Assembly (NCBI RefSeq): GCF_040675465.1
Contig: NZ_JBFAPA010000029.1
Coordinates: 1-64,000 of the forward strand
Origin: Kibdelosporangium sp040675465
Lineage (GTDB): Bacteria > Actinomycetota > Actinomycetes > Mycobacteriales > Pseudonocardiaceae
Direction: 5' to 3'
Length of the DNA: 64,000 nucleotides
Positions 8,057 to 16,929 of the stretch are shown one piece after another; position 1 is the first letter of the stretch; every line of letters begins with the position of its first letter. Both the position numbers and the translations under genes were made by a program. Below the pieces are notes generated by a model. It saw only the letters and a program-made list of their open reading frames with translations, was not told the origin of the DNA and ran no database searches.

Positions 8057-9748
8057 TTAGCCGACTGACGGGCCGAGGCCCAGGGACTGCGGTGTGCTCG
8101 CGTCGGGCGATGGCTGGTGCAGGCCTTCGTCCAGCGGGCCGAACTCGGTCATCAGGGCCGGGCTGCCGCCCCAGGGGGTCTGCTCTTCGGCGATCAGGGA
8201 GTTGGTCGTCAGCAGCAGACCCGCGACCGACGCTCCATTCTGGAGGGCGGACCGGCAGACCCGCAGCGGGTCCACGATGCCCATCTCGACCATGTTGCCG
8301 TACCGGGAATGCAGCGCGTCGAACCCTTCGTCCGCGCCCAGCTGCCGGGTCTGGGCCAGCACGTCGGCCGCCTGGTGACCGGCGTTGGCCGCGATCAGGA
8401 ACGCGGGCTCGGGCAGCGCCCGGCGGACGATGTCGGCGCCGACCGCGTAGTCGCCCTCCAGCTCCAACGAGTCCAAAGCGGACACTGAGTGCAGCAGCGC
8501 CGCACCGCCACCGGCGACGATGCCCTCGGCCATGGCCGCCCGGGTGGCGGACAACGCGTCCTCGACCCGGTGCTGCAACTCTTTCAGCTCAGCCGGGGTG
8601 GCCGCGCCGACCTTGATCACCGCGACCTTCCCGGTCAGCGCGCCGATCCGCTCGGTGAGCACGTCCTCGTCCACCCCGAACTGGGCGCGTTCCAGCTCGG
8701 CCCGCAGCTGGGTGACCCGGAACGACACGTCCTCGGCGCTGCCGTAGCCGCCGATGATCGTGGTGGCGTTCTCGGTGACCCGGACCTGCTTGGCGCGGCC
8801 CATCTGCTCCAACGTCATGGTCTGCAGGGTGAACCCGGACTGTCGCGAAAGGACTTCGCCGCCGACGATCGCCGCGAGGTCCTCCAGTTTGTGCAGCCGC
8901 CGGTCGCCGAACCCGGGCGCGCGCACGGCCACGGCTTGGAAGTTGCCGTTGACGTGGTTGTGCACCAGCATCGAAAGCGCTGTGCCCTCGACGTTCTCGG
9001 CGATCAGCACCAGTGGCCGCGGCGCCCGCATGATCCGGTCGAGGACCGGCATCAGCTCCTGGACCTTGGTGATCTTCTCGCTGCACATCAGGATGTACGG
9101 GTCGTCGATCACGGCCTCGAGCCGGCCGGGGTCGGTGACCAGGTACGGCGAGATGTAGCCGTTGTCGAACTCGAAGCCCTCGACGAAGTCCACCGACATC
9201 CCGATCCGCGGCGACTCCTCAACGGTGACAACGCCACCATCGCCGACGGTGTGCAGGGCGGCGGCGATGACCTCGCCGACCAAGTCGTCGTCGTTCGCCG
9301 AGATCGCGGCCACCCTGGCGAAGTCCTCTTCGGACGAGACCGGATGGGCCATGCCTTCCAGGTGCTGCACCAGAGTGCCCACCGCGATGTCGATGCCGCG
9401 CTTGACGAGCACCGGGTTGGCGCCGCCCGCGATGGCGTTCATGCCTTCGCGCACAATGGCCTGCGCGATCACGGTGGCGGTGGTGGTGCCGTCGCCGACG
9501 ACGTCGTTGGTCTTGATCGCCGCTTCCTTGACCAGCTGGGCACCCATGTTCTCGAACTGGTTCTTCAGGTGGATCTCACGGGCGATCGTCACGCCGTCGT
9601 TGGTGACCACCGGCGAACCGGTGATCTTCTCGATGATCACGTTGCGGCCCTTGGGGCCCAGCGTCGACTTGACCGCGTCGGCGAGCTTGTCCACGCCCGC
9701 GAGCAGCAGGTTGCGGGCTTCCGAGCCGAAGCGCAGTTCCTTCGCCAT
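8057..9748 (-). CDS. Monooxygenase-associated GroEL chaperonin (MimG/PrmG-like)
   Basis: A 563-residue Hsp60 chaperonin with ATPase signatures (LGPKGRNVIIEK, GDGTTTATVIAQ) and the DALSATRAAMAEG region, whose Asp corresponds to E. coli Asp398. The tail lacks both the GGM repeats of GroEL1-type housekeeping proteins and a His-rich end; it finishes in a Pro/Ser-rich sequence. Position as the last gene of the propane-monooxygenase operon matches the dedicated chaperonin known from mycobacterial mim clusters, needed to fold the hydroxylase. No groES partner lies nearby. It starts 13 bases after the alcohol dehydrogenase stop, with GAAGGAG upstream. Confidence 0.93.
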   Translation of the reverse strand: MAKELRFGSEARNLLLAGVDKLADAVKSTLGPKGRNVIIEKITGSPVVTNDGVTIAREIHLKNQFENMGAQLVKEAAIKTNDVVGDGTTTATVIAQAIVREGMNAIAGGANPVLVKRGIDIAVGTLVQHLEGMAHPVSSEEDFARVAAISANDDDLVGEVIAAALHTVGDGGVVTVEESPRIGMSVDFVEGFEFDNGYISPYLVTDPGRLEAVIDDPYILMCSEKITKVQELMPVLDRIMRAPRPLVLIAENVEGTALSMLVHNHVNGNFQAVAVRAPGFGDRRLHKLEDLAAIVGGEVLSRQSGFTLQTMTLEQMGRAKQVRVTENATTIIGGYGSAEDVSFRVTQLRAELERAQFGVDEDVLTERIGALTGKVAVIKVGAATPAELKELQHRVEDALSATRAAMAEGIVAGGGAALLHSVSALDSLELEGDYAVGADIVRRALPEPAFLIAANAGHQAADVLAQTRQLGADEGFDALHSRYGNMVEMGIVDPLRVCRSALQNGASVAGLLLTTNSLIAEEQTPWGGSPALMTEFGPLDEGLHQPSPDASTPQSLGLGPSVG

Positions 9749-9761
9749 GCCGTTGTCTCCT

Positions 9762-10787
9762 TCAGGGCGTGAGGATCGCCCGGCCGCGGACCCGGCCGGC
9801 GTCGAGGTCGGCCAACGCTTCCAGCGCGCCGTCCAGCGGGTATTGCTTGGTGTGCAAGGTGACCTTGCCGGCCTGAGCCAGCACCATCAGCTCGGCCAGG
9901 TCGTTGTACGTGCCGACCAGGTTGCCGATCACGTTGCGCTCGGTGGAGATGATGTCGATGGTGGGAATGTCGATGTTGCTGCCGTAGCCGATCACGAAGT
10001 GCGACCCGTTGCGGCGGGTCATCGCGAACGCGTCCTGCTGGGCGCCCTGCTCGGCGACGAAGTCCAGGACCACCTCGGCGCCGTGGCCGCCGGTGAGGTC
10101 CAGGACCGCCTCGACGTGTTTCCCGTCCGCCACAACGGTCTGGTCGGCGCCGAGCTGGGACGCCAGCTTCAACGCGTCCTCGTTGCGGTCGACCACGATG
10201 ATCGTGGTCGCGGTCAGGGCGGCAAGTGCTTGGATACCAATGTGTCCAAGGCCACCGGCACCGTTGACGACGCACACGGTGCCCGGGTACAGCAACGGCA
10301 CTGCCTTGCGAACAGCGTGGTACGCGGTGATCCCGGCGTCGGCCAGGGCCGCGACGTCTTCAGGTCGGGTCTCGGGGTTCAACTTGATGCATGCACGTGC
10401 GGACGTCAGCAGGTACTCGGCCATGCCGCCGTCGGTGTTGATCCCCGGGAAGGTGCTGTTCTCACAATGCATGTCGTTGCCGGCCCGGCAGGCGTGGCAC
10501 AGACCGCAGGTGGGGGTGGGGTGCAGGATGACCGTGTCGCCAACGGCCACATTGGACACAGCGGAGCCCACTTCGTGCACCCAGCCCGCGTTCTCGTGGC
10601 CGATGGTGTAAGGAAGGGCGACCCCGGACTTCTCGGCCCACTGTTCTTCGATGATGTGCAGGTCGGTGCGGCACACGCCGGCACCACCTATCTTGACCAC
10701 CACGTCGAAGGGGTTCTTGGCCGTTGGCTCCGGTACGTCCTCGATGACGGGCTGCTGGTGGTATGCGTGCAGCCGGACGGCCTTCAT
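9762..10787 (-). CDS. Zinc-dependent alcohol dehydrogenase of the propane pathway
   Basis: A 341-residue medium-chain zinc alcohol dehydrogenase. It has the catalytic zinc Cys in GAGVCRTDLH, the GHENAGWV active-site segment, the four-Cys structural zinc lobe CGLCHACRAGNDMHC and the Rossmann motif GAGGLGHIGIQ. In prm-type clusters this enzyme oxidises the alcohol (for example 2-propanol) made by the monooxygenase, reducing NAD+. The ATG at 10787 has AGGAGG upstream and overlaps the TGA of the preceding DUF59 gene (ATGA), so translation is probably coupled. The longer open frame upstream is a shadow of that gene. Confidence 0.92.
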   Translation of the reverse strand: MKAVRLHAYHQQPVIEDVPEPTAKNPFDVVVKIGGAGVCRTDLHIIEEQWAEKSGVALPYTIGHENAGWVHEVGSAVSNVAVGDTVILHPTPTCGLCHACRAGNDMHCENSTFPGINTDGGMAEYLLTSARACIKLNPETRPEDVAALADAGITAYHAVRKAVPLLYPGTVCVVNGAGGLGHIGIQALAALTATTIIVVDRNEDALKLASQLGADQTVVADGKHVEAVLDLTGGHGAEVVLDFVAEQGAQQDAFAMTRRNGSHFVIGYGSNIDIPTIDIISTERNVIGNLVGTYNDLAELMVLAQAGKVTLHTKQYPLDGALEALADLDAGRVRGRAILTP

Positions 10788-11512
10788 GGCGTGTCCTCCT
10801 TTGTGGACTCGTGGTAGCGAGCGGCCAGCATTCCCCGGCACACTCCCGAGTTGGCTTCCTGGCTGACCCTGGTGACCCGGGCGAGCCCCAGGTGCCTGGT
10901 CAGGTTGGCGGCCCTGATCGGCTCGTCGGTCGCCGGGTCGACCAGCAGCGGCGCACTGTCCGAATGGGACAGTCCAAGCTCCCGCCGCCGGTCCTTGAGG
11001 CGGTCGAGCTCTTTGCCCGGCGGCACGTCGCCGAGCGTCATCCCGGCCAGGGTGACCGGATCGGTGCGCAGCGACCGGCAGACCCGGTCGGTGCCCGCCA
11101 GGACCGCCCGGCGGAGGAACTCCGCCCGCAGCGAGTCCAGCTCGTTGACGGCCTCCCCCTCGAAGGAGGCGACGAACCCGGCGCGCCTGGCCACGCCCTT
11201 GTTGATGGCACCGGCCGCGAAGTGGTCCCGCAGCCGGACGTCCACCCCGGTGATCCCGGGCACCGCGCTGACCGCGTCGTAGGCGTCCGCGACCATCAGG
11301 AACGCGAAGTTCGGCGCACAGAAGTACGTCGGCAGCCGCAGACGGATCCTCGCGCGCCCGTCCTCCACAGTGCACTCCGAGACGAACCCGAGGTCTGTCA
11401 GGGGCTCGTCGAGCTCGGGGTCGAGGACGGTGCCGAGCGCGGACCAGACCGCCTTCGCCAGAAAAGATGGCACAGCAGCGGTCTGGTCCTTGAGCGCGCC
11501 CCGCTCTTTCAT
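10784..11512 (-). CDS. MIP18/DUF59-domain metal-sulfur cluster assembly-like protein
   Basis: A 242-residue protein. Residues about 20-100 form a MIP18 (DUF59) domain: VLDPELDEPLTDLGFV, then a conserved Cys in TYFCAPNF. Such domains help deliver iron or iron-sulfur clusters. The rest is an uncharacterised C-terminal extension. Genes of this type are a regular part of prm/mim clusters, and a role in maturing the diiron hydroxylase or the reductase cluster is plausible but inferred. Its ATG overlaps the amidohydrolase stop and its stop overlaps the dehydrogenase start, both as ATGA. Confidence 0.8.
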   Translation of the reverse strand: MKERGALKDQTAAVPSFLAKAVWSALGTVLDPELDEPLTDLGFVSECTVEDGRARIRLRLPTYFCAPNFAFLMVADAYDAVSAVPGITGVDVRLRDHFAAGAINKGVARRAGFVASFEGEAVNELDSLRAEFLRRAVLAGTDRVCRSLRTDPVTLAGMTLGDVPPGKELDRLKDRRRELGLSHSDSAPLLVDPATDEPIRAANLTRHLGLARVTRVSQEANSGVCRGMLAARYHESTKEDTP

Positions 11513-12543
11513 GACGGAACGCCGACCGGTTCGGTCGTCGGTACCGCCTGGGGCTGCAGCTCGGCCGGAATGTCCAATCCGTACAGCCGGGCCGCGTTGA
11601 GACCGAGGATCTTGCGCTTCTGATCCACAGTCAGCTTCGCATAGTCCGAGAACTCCTCGCCGTCGGGCATCTGCCAGTCGACGAAGCCCTCGACCTGCCA
11701 CTTGGGTTCCCAGATGGCGTAGTCAGCGCCGAAGATCAGCCGGTCCTCGCCGAGCCAGAACATCAGCTCGCCCATGACCTTGGCGAAGAACCGCGGCCGG
11801 GCGTGCATCAGGCCGCCGACCACCACGGCCAGTCCCGCGTACACGTTGGGCTCCTGCGTCGCCATGAAGCAGAAGTCCTCGATGCGGGGCAGGCCCACGT
11901 GCTCGACGATGAAGTTCAGCTCGGGGAAGTCGGTCGCCGCGTGGTCCACATCGGACACATCGAAGGCGTCCTTGTCCAGGGGCCAGATCGTCGGGCCCTT
12001 GTGCACGTGGATGTTCTTGACACCCAGCTCCTGGCACCTCTCCAGATACCGGTAGGTCTCCGCGTCCTTCAGCGTCCAGCCGCGGGACTCGCCGCGCCAC
12101 TCCGCGGTGTAGAGCTTGACGCCCTTGCAACCGTAGCGCCGCACGCGTTCCTCGAAGGCGCGCATGCCCTCGTCACCCTCGCGCGGGTCGAAGGTCGTGT
12201 TCACCACGAACTTGCCCGGGTGCCGCTCGGCCAGCGCGCCGTCGGCCTCGGTCGTGTTGAACCCGTTCTTGTACCACTGCTTCAGGTTGGTGGGCTGGAA
12301 GATGGCGATGTCGACGTGACCGGCGTCGAACAGGTCCTTCATCATCCTTTCCTCGGAGTACTTCATGAACTCCTCGATCGACCAGTGGGTCTCGGCCGGC
12401 CCGAGCCCCTGGTAGGCGTGGAAGCACTCGATCCAGCCCTTGGCGTACTGTTCCTGGCCCGCCACCCAGTTGTCCGGGCTCGCGTCCCAGAAGTGGGTGT
12501 GGGCGTCGACCACGAAGTACTTCTCGCCATCCTTCTCGTACAC
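11509..12543 (-). CDS. Amidohydrolase (amidohydrolase_2 family) of the prm operon
   Basis: A 344-residue metal-dependent TIM-barrel hydrolase/decarboxylase of the amidohydrolase-2 type. Visible ligands are HTHFWD (His15, His17), a mid-barrel His in NIHVHKGP, EHVGLPRIEDF and the terminal Asp in FGADYAIWEP. Homologues are conserved in propane/acetone monooxygenase clusters of Mycobacterium and Gordonia, where the role is still unclear; a chaperone-like or metal-insertion part has been suggested by context. It is the first gene after the intercistronic hairpin and so may be expressed at a lower level than the monooxygenase subunits. Confidence 0.85.
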   Translation of the reverse strand: MYEKDGEKYFVVDAHTHFWDASPDNWVAGQEQYAKGWIECFHAYQGLGPAETHWSIEEFMKYSEERMMKDLFDAGHVDIAIFQPTNLKQWYKNGFNTTEADGALAERHPGKFVVNTTFDPREGDEGMRAFEERVRRYGCKGVKLYTAEWRGESRGWTLKDAETYRYLERCQELGVKNIHVHKGPTIWPLDKDAFDVSDVDHAATDFPELNFIVEHVGLPRIEDFCFMATQEPNVYAGLAVVVGGLMHARPRFFAKVMGELMFWLGEDRLIFGADYAIWEPKWQVEGFVDWQMPDGEEFSDYAKLTVDQKRKILGLNAARLYGLDIPAELQPQAVPTTEPVGVPS

Positions 12544-12580
12544 GGTGTGCTACTCCTTGCCCAGTCGTGGTGGTAAGGAC

Positions 12581-12626
12581 CTCGTGAGTGGTTTTGCCCA
12601 TGAGAACGAGCAAAACCACTCACGAG
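12581..12626. repeat. Intercistronic perfect hairpin in the prm operon
   Basis: CTCGTGAGTGGTTTTGC (12581-12597) and its exact complement (12610-12626) form a 17-bp stem with a 12-base loop. It lies in the 98-bp gap between prmD and the amidohydrolase gene, the only large gap in the operon. It could attenuate transcription or protect the 3' end of the prmABCD part. Its outer CTCGTGAGT sequence is shared with the palindrome at 28545-28592. Confidence 0.75.
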
Positions 12627-12641
12627 GGGTGAGCTGGGGCT

Positions 12642-13004
12642 TCAGCTTCGGGCAACGAGGTCGAAGTCCAGGAACTCGGCGGCGTCCTCCGGGTTGGCGA
12701 ACATGATCGTGCGGTCGTCCTCGTGGATCATCCGCCCGTAGTGGGTGGACATGCTCTCCTCGAACTCGGCCGCGTTGAACCAGCCCTCCTCCTCGCCGGC
12801 CGCCTCGTCGATCTCCGCGTAGACGACGTCCATCCGGCCCTTGGCGTCGACCCTGATCATCGACGGCAGCGGGGTGATCGTGACGTTGTCCTTGTGCCGC
12901 ATGACCTCCGCCACGATCGCGCCGACCTGGTTGTTCATCAACGTGAAGCCGCACATGTTGGACGCGGTGTTGTTGCGCTGAAACCTGCTTTCAACGGCAG
13001 TCAC
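12642..13004 (-). CDS. prmD: Propane monooxygenase coupling (effector) protein PrmD
   Basis: A 120-residue MmoB/DmpM-family effector. These cofactor-free proteins dock on the hydroxylase and tune electron transfer and substrate access. The NNTASNMCGFTLMNN start and the MIRVDAKGRMDV strand are typical of the family. The ATG overlaps the prmC stop as ATGA, indicating coupled translation and equal stoichiometry. Mycobacterial homologues are called MimD. Confidence 0.92.
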   Translation of the reverse strand: MTAVESRFQRNNTASNMCGFTLMNNQVGAIVAEVMRHKDNVTITPLPSMIRVDAKGRMDVVYAEIDEAAGEEEGWFNAAEFEESMSTHYGRMIHEDDRTIMFANPEDAAEFLDFDLVARS

Positions 13005-14170
13005 TGGCTCAACTCCTTCGGTGCTTGCAGGTCCAGGTCGGTGAGGATGGCAGAGAACCGGCTCTTGGCGCGGTCAAGGCCGTCCTCGAAGCGCGGCGGC
13101 TTGGCGTCCGGCTGCGACCACAGCGGCTGCAGTGTGCGGGCGGCCTTGACGCACCGCGGCACCCACGTGGACAGCCACTGCTGCAGGATCTTGCGGTTCT
13201 CCGCGCCGAACTCCTTGTCGTTGATCAGGAGCTGGAACATCGGCTTGGTGTAGCGCAGGTCCCGCTCGGCGAAGTCGTACTCCTCCGCGCCGATCAGCGT
13301 CGGCGTGACGAAGTCGCCATTGGACGGTGCAGCCTGCTGGACCAGGTTGCTGCGGAACAGTTCCCCGACCAGTGGCTCGAACACGATGTTGGCCGCGAAG
13401 ATCGCCTCACACCAGTCCCAGATGCCGGTCAGCTCCTCGGCGGTCTCCCGCACACCCTGCCAGACCGGGTCGGAGTTCCAGGTCTCCAGGTGCGCGCTGC
13501 CGTCGAAGCCTTGCAGCTCCTCGGAAAGCGTGAGGTTGTAGAGCGCAAGGTCCTGCGCTGCCCGGATCCGGTGCATGCTGTTCACCGAGATCGCGTTGTT
13601 GTGCATGTTCGTCGGCGCCCTGCGGTTGGCGTTGGCGAACAGGTACAGGCCCAGCCCGTGGTCCACGTGCATCCATGCGCCCACGTGCTGCGCCACGAAC
13701 GTCACCCAGTTGCGGTTCCACTGGTCGAAGGCCTTGGACTGCTTGGCGGCCTCGATGTTCTGCGTGAGCTGACGGACCACGTTGGAGTTGTAGCGGTAGA
13801 GCGTCAGCTCCCACTCCTCGTTGGGGTCACGGAACTCGTGCCACCCCAGCGCGGGCCAGTCGTAGCCCTTGCCGCCGGATCCGGGGCCGCGCTCGGGCAC
13901 CGGCCGGTCGGAGCCCCACGCCTTGAGCACCGTCCACTCGAGCGGGTAGCCGCCCTTGCCGTCCGAGAAGCCGTACAGCCAGCCCTGCGAGAGGTAGTGC
14001 CGCGGGTCCGGCTGGACCTCGACGGTCACGTCCTCGTAGTGCGACTGCTTGCGCTTGGCCGGTGTGAAGTAGTTGAAGCGCCTGTGCTCGGAGTCGGGGA
14101 AAACCTTCGCGCCCGCCTCGGCGTCGGTGAAGACCGGCTTGGGGACGCTGCGTTCCTGGGTAGATGTCAT
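13001..14170 (-). CDS. prmC: Propane monooxygenase hydroxylase small (beta) subunit PrmC
   Basis: A 389-residue ferritin-like hydroxylase beta subunit of soluble diiron monooxygenases. It resembles the alpha subunit fold but lacks the two EXXH iron motifs, as expected. It supports the alpha subunit in the hydroxylase heterotetramer. Recognisable family stretches include NYFTPAKRKQSHYEDVTVEV near residues 33-52 and the GLGLYLFANANRRAPTNMHN helix. It overlaps prmB at its start and prmD at its end by four bases each. Naming follows Gordonia, where prmB is the reductase and prmC the small subunit. Confidence 0.93.
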   Translation of the reverse strand: MTSTQERSVPKPVFTDAEAGAKVFPDSEHRRFNYFTPAKRKQSHYEDVTVEVQPDPRHYLSQGWLYGFSDGKGGYPLEWTVLKAWGSDRPVPERGPGSGGKGYDWPALGWHEFRDPNEEWELTLYRYNSNVVRQLTQNIEAAKQSKAFDQWNRNWVTFVAQHVGAWMHVDHGLGLYLFANANRRAPTNMHNNAISVNSMHRIRAAQDLALYNLTLSEELQGFDGSAHLETWNSDPVWQGVRETAEELTGIWDWCEAIFAANIVFEPLVGELFRSNLVQQAAPSNGDFVTPTLIGAEEYDFAERDLRYTKPMFQLLINDKEFGAENRKILQQWLSTWVPRCVKAARTLQPLWSQPDAKPPRFEDGLDRAKSRFSAILTDLDLQAPKELSQ

Positions 14171-15216
14171 CGGTCCTCCGCTTCACCGGTTGTGGTGAAC
14201 TTGTCGTAGAAGATTCGCTTGTCCGCGACGCCCAGTGCGGGCAGCAGCTCGATCGCCGCCTCGACCATCGGCGGCGGGCCGCACACGTACGCGTCCGCAC
14301 CGTCCAGTTCGGACTCCAGGCGTCGCACCACATCGGTGATCAGCCCGGTCTCACCCTCCCAGCCGTCCCCTTCCTCCGGTTCGGAAAGGGCCGGTACATA
14401 GGAGAAGTTGGGCAGCTTCTCGGCCAAGGCGGTCAGTTCGGTGTCGAAGCACAGGTCCCGGCGCCGCCGCGCCCCGTAGTAGAACGTGGCCCGGCGGTCG
14501 ATGCCCCGTTCGGCCATGGACCGCAGCAGCGCCAGGATCGGTGCCATGCCCGCGCCCCCGCCGACGAAGACCAGATCGGCGCCGGGGTTGTCGCGCAAGG
14601 TGAACACCCCGAACGGCCCGGTGATCTCCAGCTGGTCACCGACCGCGACTCCGGTGTCCAGGAAGGTCGAGAACAGGCCGTCGGGGTAGATCTTGATGAC
14701 GAACTCGAGCAGCCCGTTCTCCCCGCTGGTCGTGTTGGCCATGGAGAACGACCGTGTCTCGTCCGTCCCGGGCACCGAGAAGTCCACGTACTGGCCGGGG
14801 AAGAACTTCAGCGACGTGGGTTCAAGGAGCCGCACGACCAGGTGGCGCATGTCGTGCGTGACGTTGTCCTTGGACACCACCTCCACCCGGGCCTGCTGGA
14901 TGGGCAGACCCGAGCGGATCATCTCCTCGTCGTAGTTGAGCAGCTCGATCGTCAGGTCCTCGTACGCGTGCGCCCGGCACAGCAGGGTGAAACCCTCCTC
15001 CTTCTCGTAGTCGGGCAACGCGAACGTGGAGTACCGGTCGTGCTCGACGTCGTCGCCTTCGAGGATGAACGACTTGCAGGCGGCGCACTGCCCCTCCTTG
15101 CAGCCGTGCATCAGCATGACGCCCTGCTCGGCGGCGGCGCGGAGGATCGTCTGGTCGGAGTCGACCTCGATCTCCACGCCGACCGGCTCGAATCGCACGT
15201 GGTGCTTCTCGCCCAT
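14167..15216 (-). CDS. prmB: Propane monooxygenase NADH reductase PrmB
   Basis: A 349-residue oxygenase reductase that passes electrons from NADH through FAD and a plant-type [2Fe-2S] cluster to the diiron hydroxylase. The N-terminal ferredoxin domain has Cys39, Cys44, Cys47 and Cys80 (CX4CX2CX32C). The FAD site is RSFSMA at 155-160, and the nucleotide-binding loop is VFVGGGAGMAP. It starts 6 bases after the prmA stop and overlaps prmC by four bases. Confidence 0.95.
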   Translation of the reverse strand: MGEKHHVRFEPVGVEIEVDSDQTILRAAAEQGVMLMHGCKEGQCAACKSFILEGDDVEHDRYSTFALPDYEKEEGFTLLCRAHAYEDLTIELLNYDEEMIRSGLPIQQARVEVVSKDNVTHDMRHLVVRLLEPTSLKFFPGQYVDFSVPGTDETRSFSMANTTSGENGLLEFVIKIYPDGLFSTFLDTGVAVGDQLEITGPFGVFTLRDNPGADLVFVGGGAGMAPILALLRSMAERGIDRRATFYYGARRRRDLCFDTELTALAEKLPNFSYVPALSEPEEGDGWEGETGLITDVVRRLESELDGADAYVCGPPPMVEAAIELLPALGVADKRIFYDKFTTTGEAEDR

Positions 15217-15222
15217 GACCTG

Positions 15223-16872
15223 TTAGCTCTGCGGAGCAGGTCGGCCGGCTGGGCCCTGGCGGTTGTAGTCGGCGACGAACGCCGCACGCTGCTCGTCGGT
15301 CATCTGGTTGAGCAGCACGTTCGGGCTCTGCACCTCGGGCATGCGGCGCAGGTGGTCCAGCGTCCACATCTTCTTCGGGTCCAGGTCCAGGTGCGGCTGC
15401 GCGACCATGGTCTTGCCGTCGTCGCGCACGAAACCCATGTCGGACACGACATCGGCCCAGTTCCAGCCGTGGTACAGCGTCTCCCACTCACGGGCACCGA
15501 TCAGCTGGCCCATGTTGGGCGTGTTGCGGCCCTGGAAGGTCGGCCGGAACGCCTCGGCGTCGGTCCACCGGCAGGCCTCGTGGCAGTAGGTCCGCCACTG
15601 ACCGTCCACTTTGTCCACGACCATGTCCTCGCGGACCAGGCACGGCACCATGCAGGTCCAGCAGCGGTGCGGGTACACGTAGTCGACGTTCTCGGCCACG
15701 ATCGGGTGGTGTCCATTGGGGACGGACAGGCGGTTGTAGTTCTCCCACCACTTGCCGTACCGGTCGTACCAGCCCGGGTACTTGTACTCGAACCACTCGA
15801 AGTCCTTGTCCGTCATCGGGTCGATGCGCCAGTAGTTGGCCAGCCACCCGGTGGCGAAGAACTGGGCCACCTCGTGCACGTAGCCCTTGTTCCAGATCTG
15901 GTTCCACGCCTCCTCGATCAGGTCGTGCGGGATGACCAGACCGTAGCGCTCCAGCGGGACAAGGTAACTGCGGTAGTAGTCGTCGTAGATCCACCGGCGC
16001 CACATCTCCGCGTAGCTCTCGCGGTCCTTGCGGCGGTCCTTCGTGCCGTACTCGATGAAGGTGCCGATGGCCGCATCGACCACGCGGTGGTTGTTCCACC
16101 ACGCGTAGCGCAGGTCGCGTTCCAGCAGCTGGTGGTTGGACTCGTCGGACAGCGCCATCAGCAGTGTGGCGTAGCCGTTGCTGATGTGCCGGGACTCGTC
16201 GGACTGCACCGAGTGGAACACCGTGGGCAGCAGGTAGTCGCCGTTGGCCGCGGCCTCGGCGGGCATCGCGACGAACAGCGTGTTGGTGAACGCGGTCTCG
16301 GCCACGATGGTCAGGTAGATGCTCGCCGCGGTGATCGCGTCACCGGTGATGAAGCCCTCGGCGAACTGACGGCCGATCGTGCCGCAGTAGTCGTTCTGGA
16401 AGTTGCGCAGGCTCGAGTTGAAGCCCGCCGGGTCGATGTAGTTGTTCATGTATAGGCGTTTGAGGTTCTGCTGGATCGTCGAGTGCCGCACCTCGTCGAT
16501 CATCTGGATCGCCTGGCCGTTGTGCAGCTCGGGGTTGGGCACCGTGCGGAACAACAGCGGCATCGCCCGCGCCGCGGAGATCTCCGGCAGCGGGATGATG
16601 CTCAGGAACAGCTTCTGCCACTCCAGCCACCGCTCCTGGACCTGGCGGAACATGTTGCCGCGGATCGCGCCGTCCTCGGCGCCGTACACGCGGTGGTCCT
16701 TCTCTTCCTGCATCGGGAAGTAGGAACGCAGGACCTGCTTGAGCGGGTCCTTCTTCTTGGCCTTGCGGAAGGTGTAGTCGGTCCCGTAGTGCGACACGGG
16801 CTGGTGGTATGCCGGTTCCCAGGACAGTTCCTGGATCTTCTGGTGTGCTCTCGCCACACTTTGGCGGCTCAT
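15223..16872 (-). CDS. prmA: Propane monooxygenase hydroxylase large (alpha) subunit PrmA
   Basis: The 549-residue catalytic subunit of a soluble diiron monooxygenase (group 5, propane/acetone type; mimA in mycobacteria). All six iron ligands can be placed: Glu97, Glu127 and His130 (DEVRH), Glu192 (VAETAF), Glu226 and His229 (DESRH). The spacings of 30, 65 and 34 residues between the glutamates match those of methane monooxygenase MmoX. It would insert oxygen into propane (usually at C2) and related ketones, ethers or phenols; the exact substrate cannot be read from the sequence. It is the first structural gene, 112 bp from a truncated tnpB that may have altered its promoter region. Confidence 0.96.
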   Translation of the reverse strand: MSRQSVARAHQKIQELSWEPAYHQPVSHYGTDYTFRKAKKKDPLKQVLRSYFPMQEEKDHRVYGAEDGAIRGNMFRQVQERWLEWQKLFLSIIPLPEISAARAMPLLFRTVPNPELHNGQAIQMIDEVRHSTIQQNLKRLYMNNYIDPAGFNSSLRNFQNDYCGTIGRQFAEGFITGDAITAASIYLTIVAETAFTNTLFVAMPAEAAANGDYLLPTVFHSVQSDESRHISNGYATLLMALSDESNHQLLERDLRYAWWNNHRVVDAAIGTFIEYGTKDRRKDRESYAEMWRRWIYDDYYRSYLVPLERYGLVIPHDLIEEAWNQIWNKGYVHEVAQFFATGWLANYWRIDPMTDKDFEWFEYKYPGWYDRYGKWWENYNRLSVPNGHHPIVAENVDYVYPHRCWTCMVPCLVREDMVVDKVDGQWRTYCHEACRWTDAEAFRPTFQGRNTPNMGQLIGAREWETLYHGWNWADVVSDMGFVRDDGKTMVAQPHLDLDPKKMWTLDHLRRMPEVQSPNVLLNQMTDEQRAAFVADYNRQGPAGRPAPQS

Positions 16873-16929
16873 TGATCCTCCGTTCGGCGATGATCCCCGC
16901 CTTCAGATATTGCGGACGGAACTGGTTCT

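Noticed and set aside
8489..9772. A 427-codon plus-strand frame opposite groEL
   Set aside because: Antisense shadow with no recognisable protein features.
14164..16455. A 763-codon plus-strand frame opposite prmA-prmB
   Set aside because: Antisense shadow; the minus-strand prm genes have all catalytic residues.
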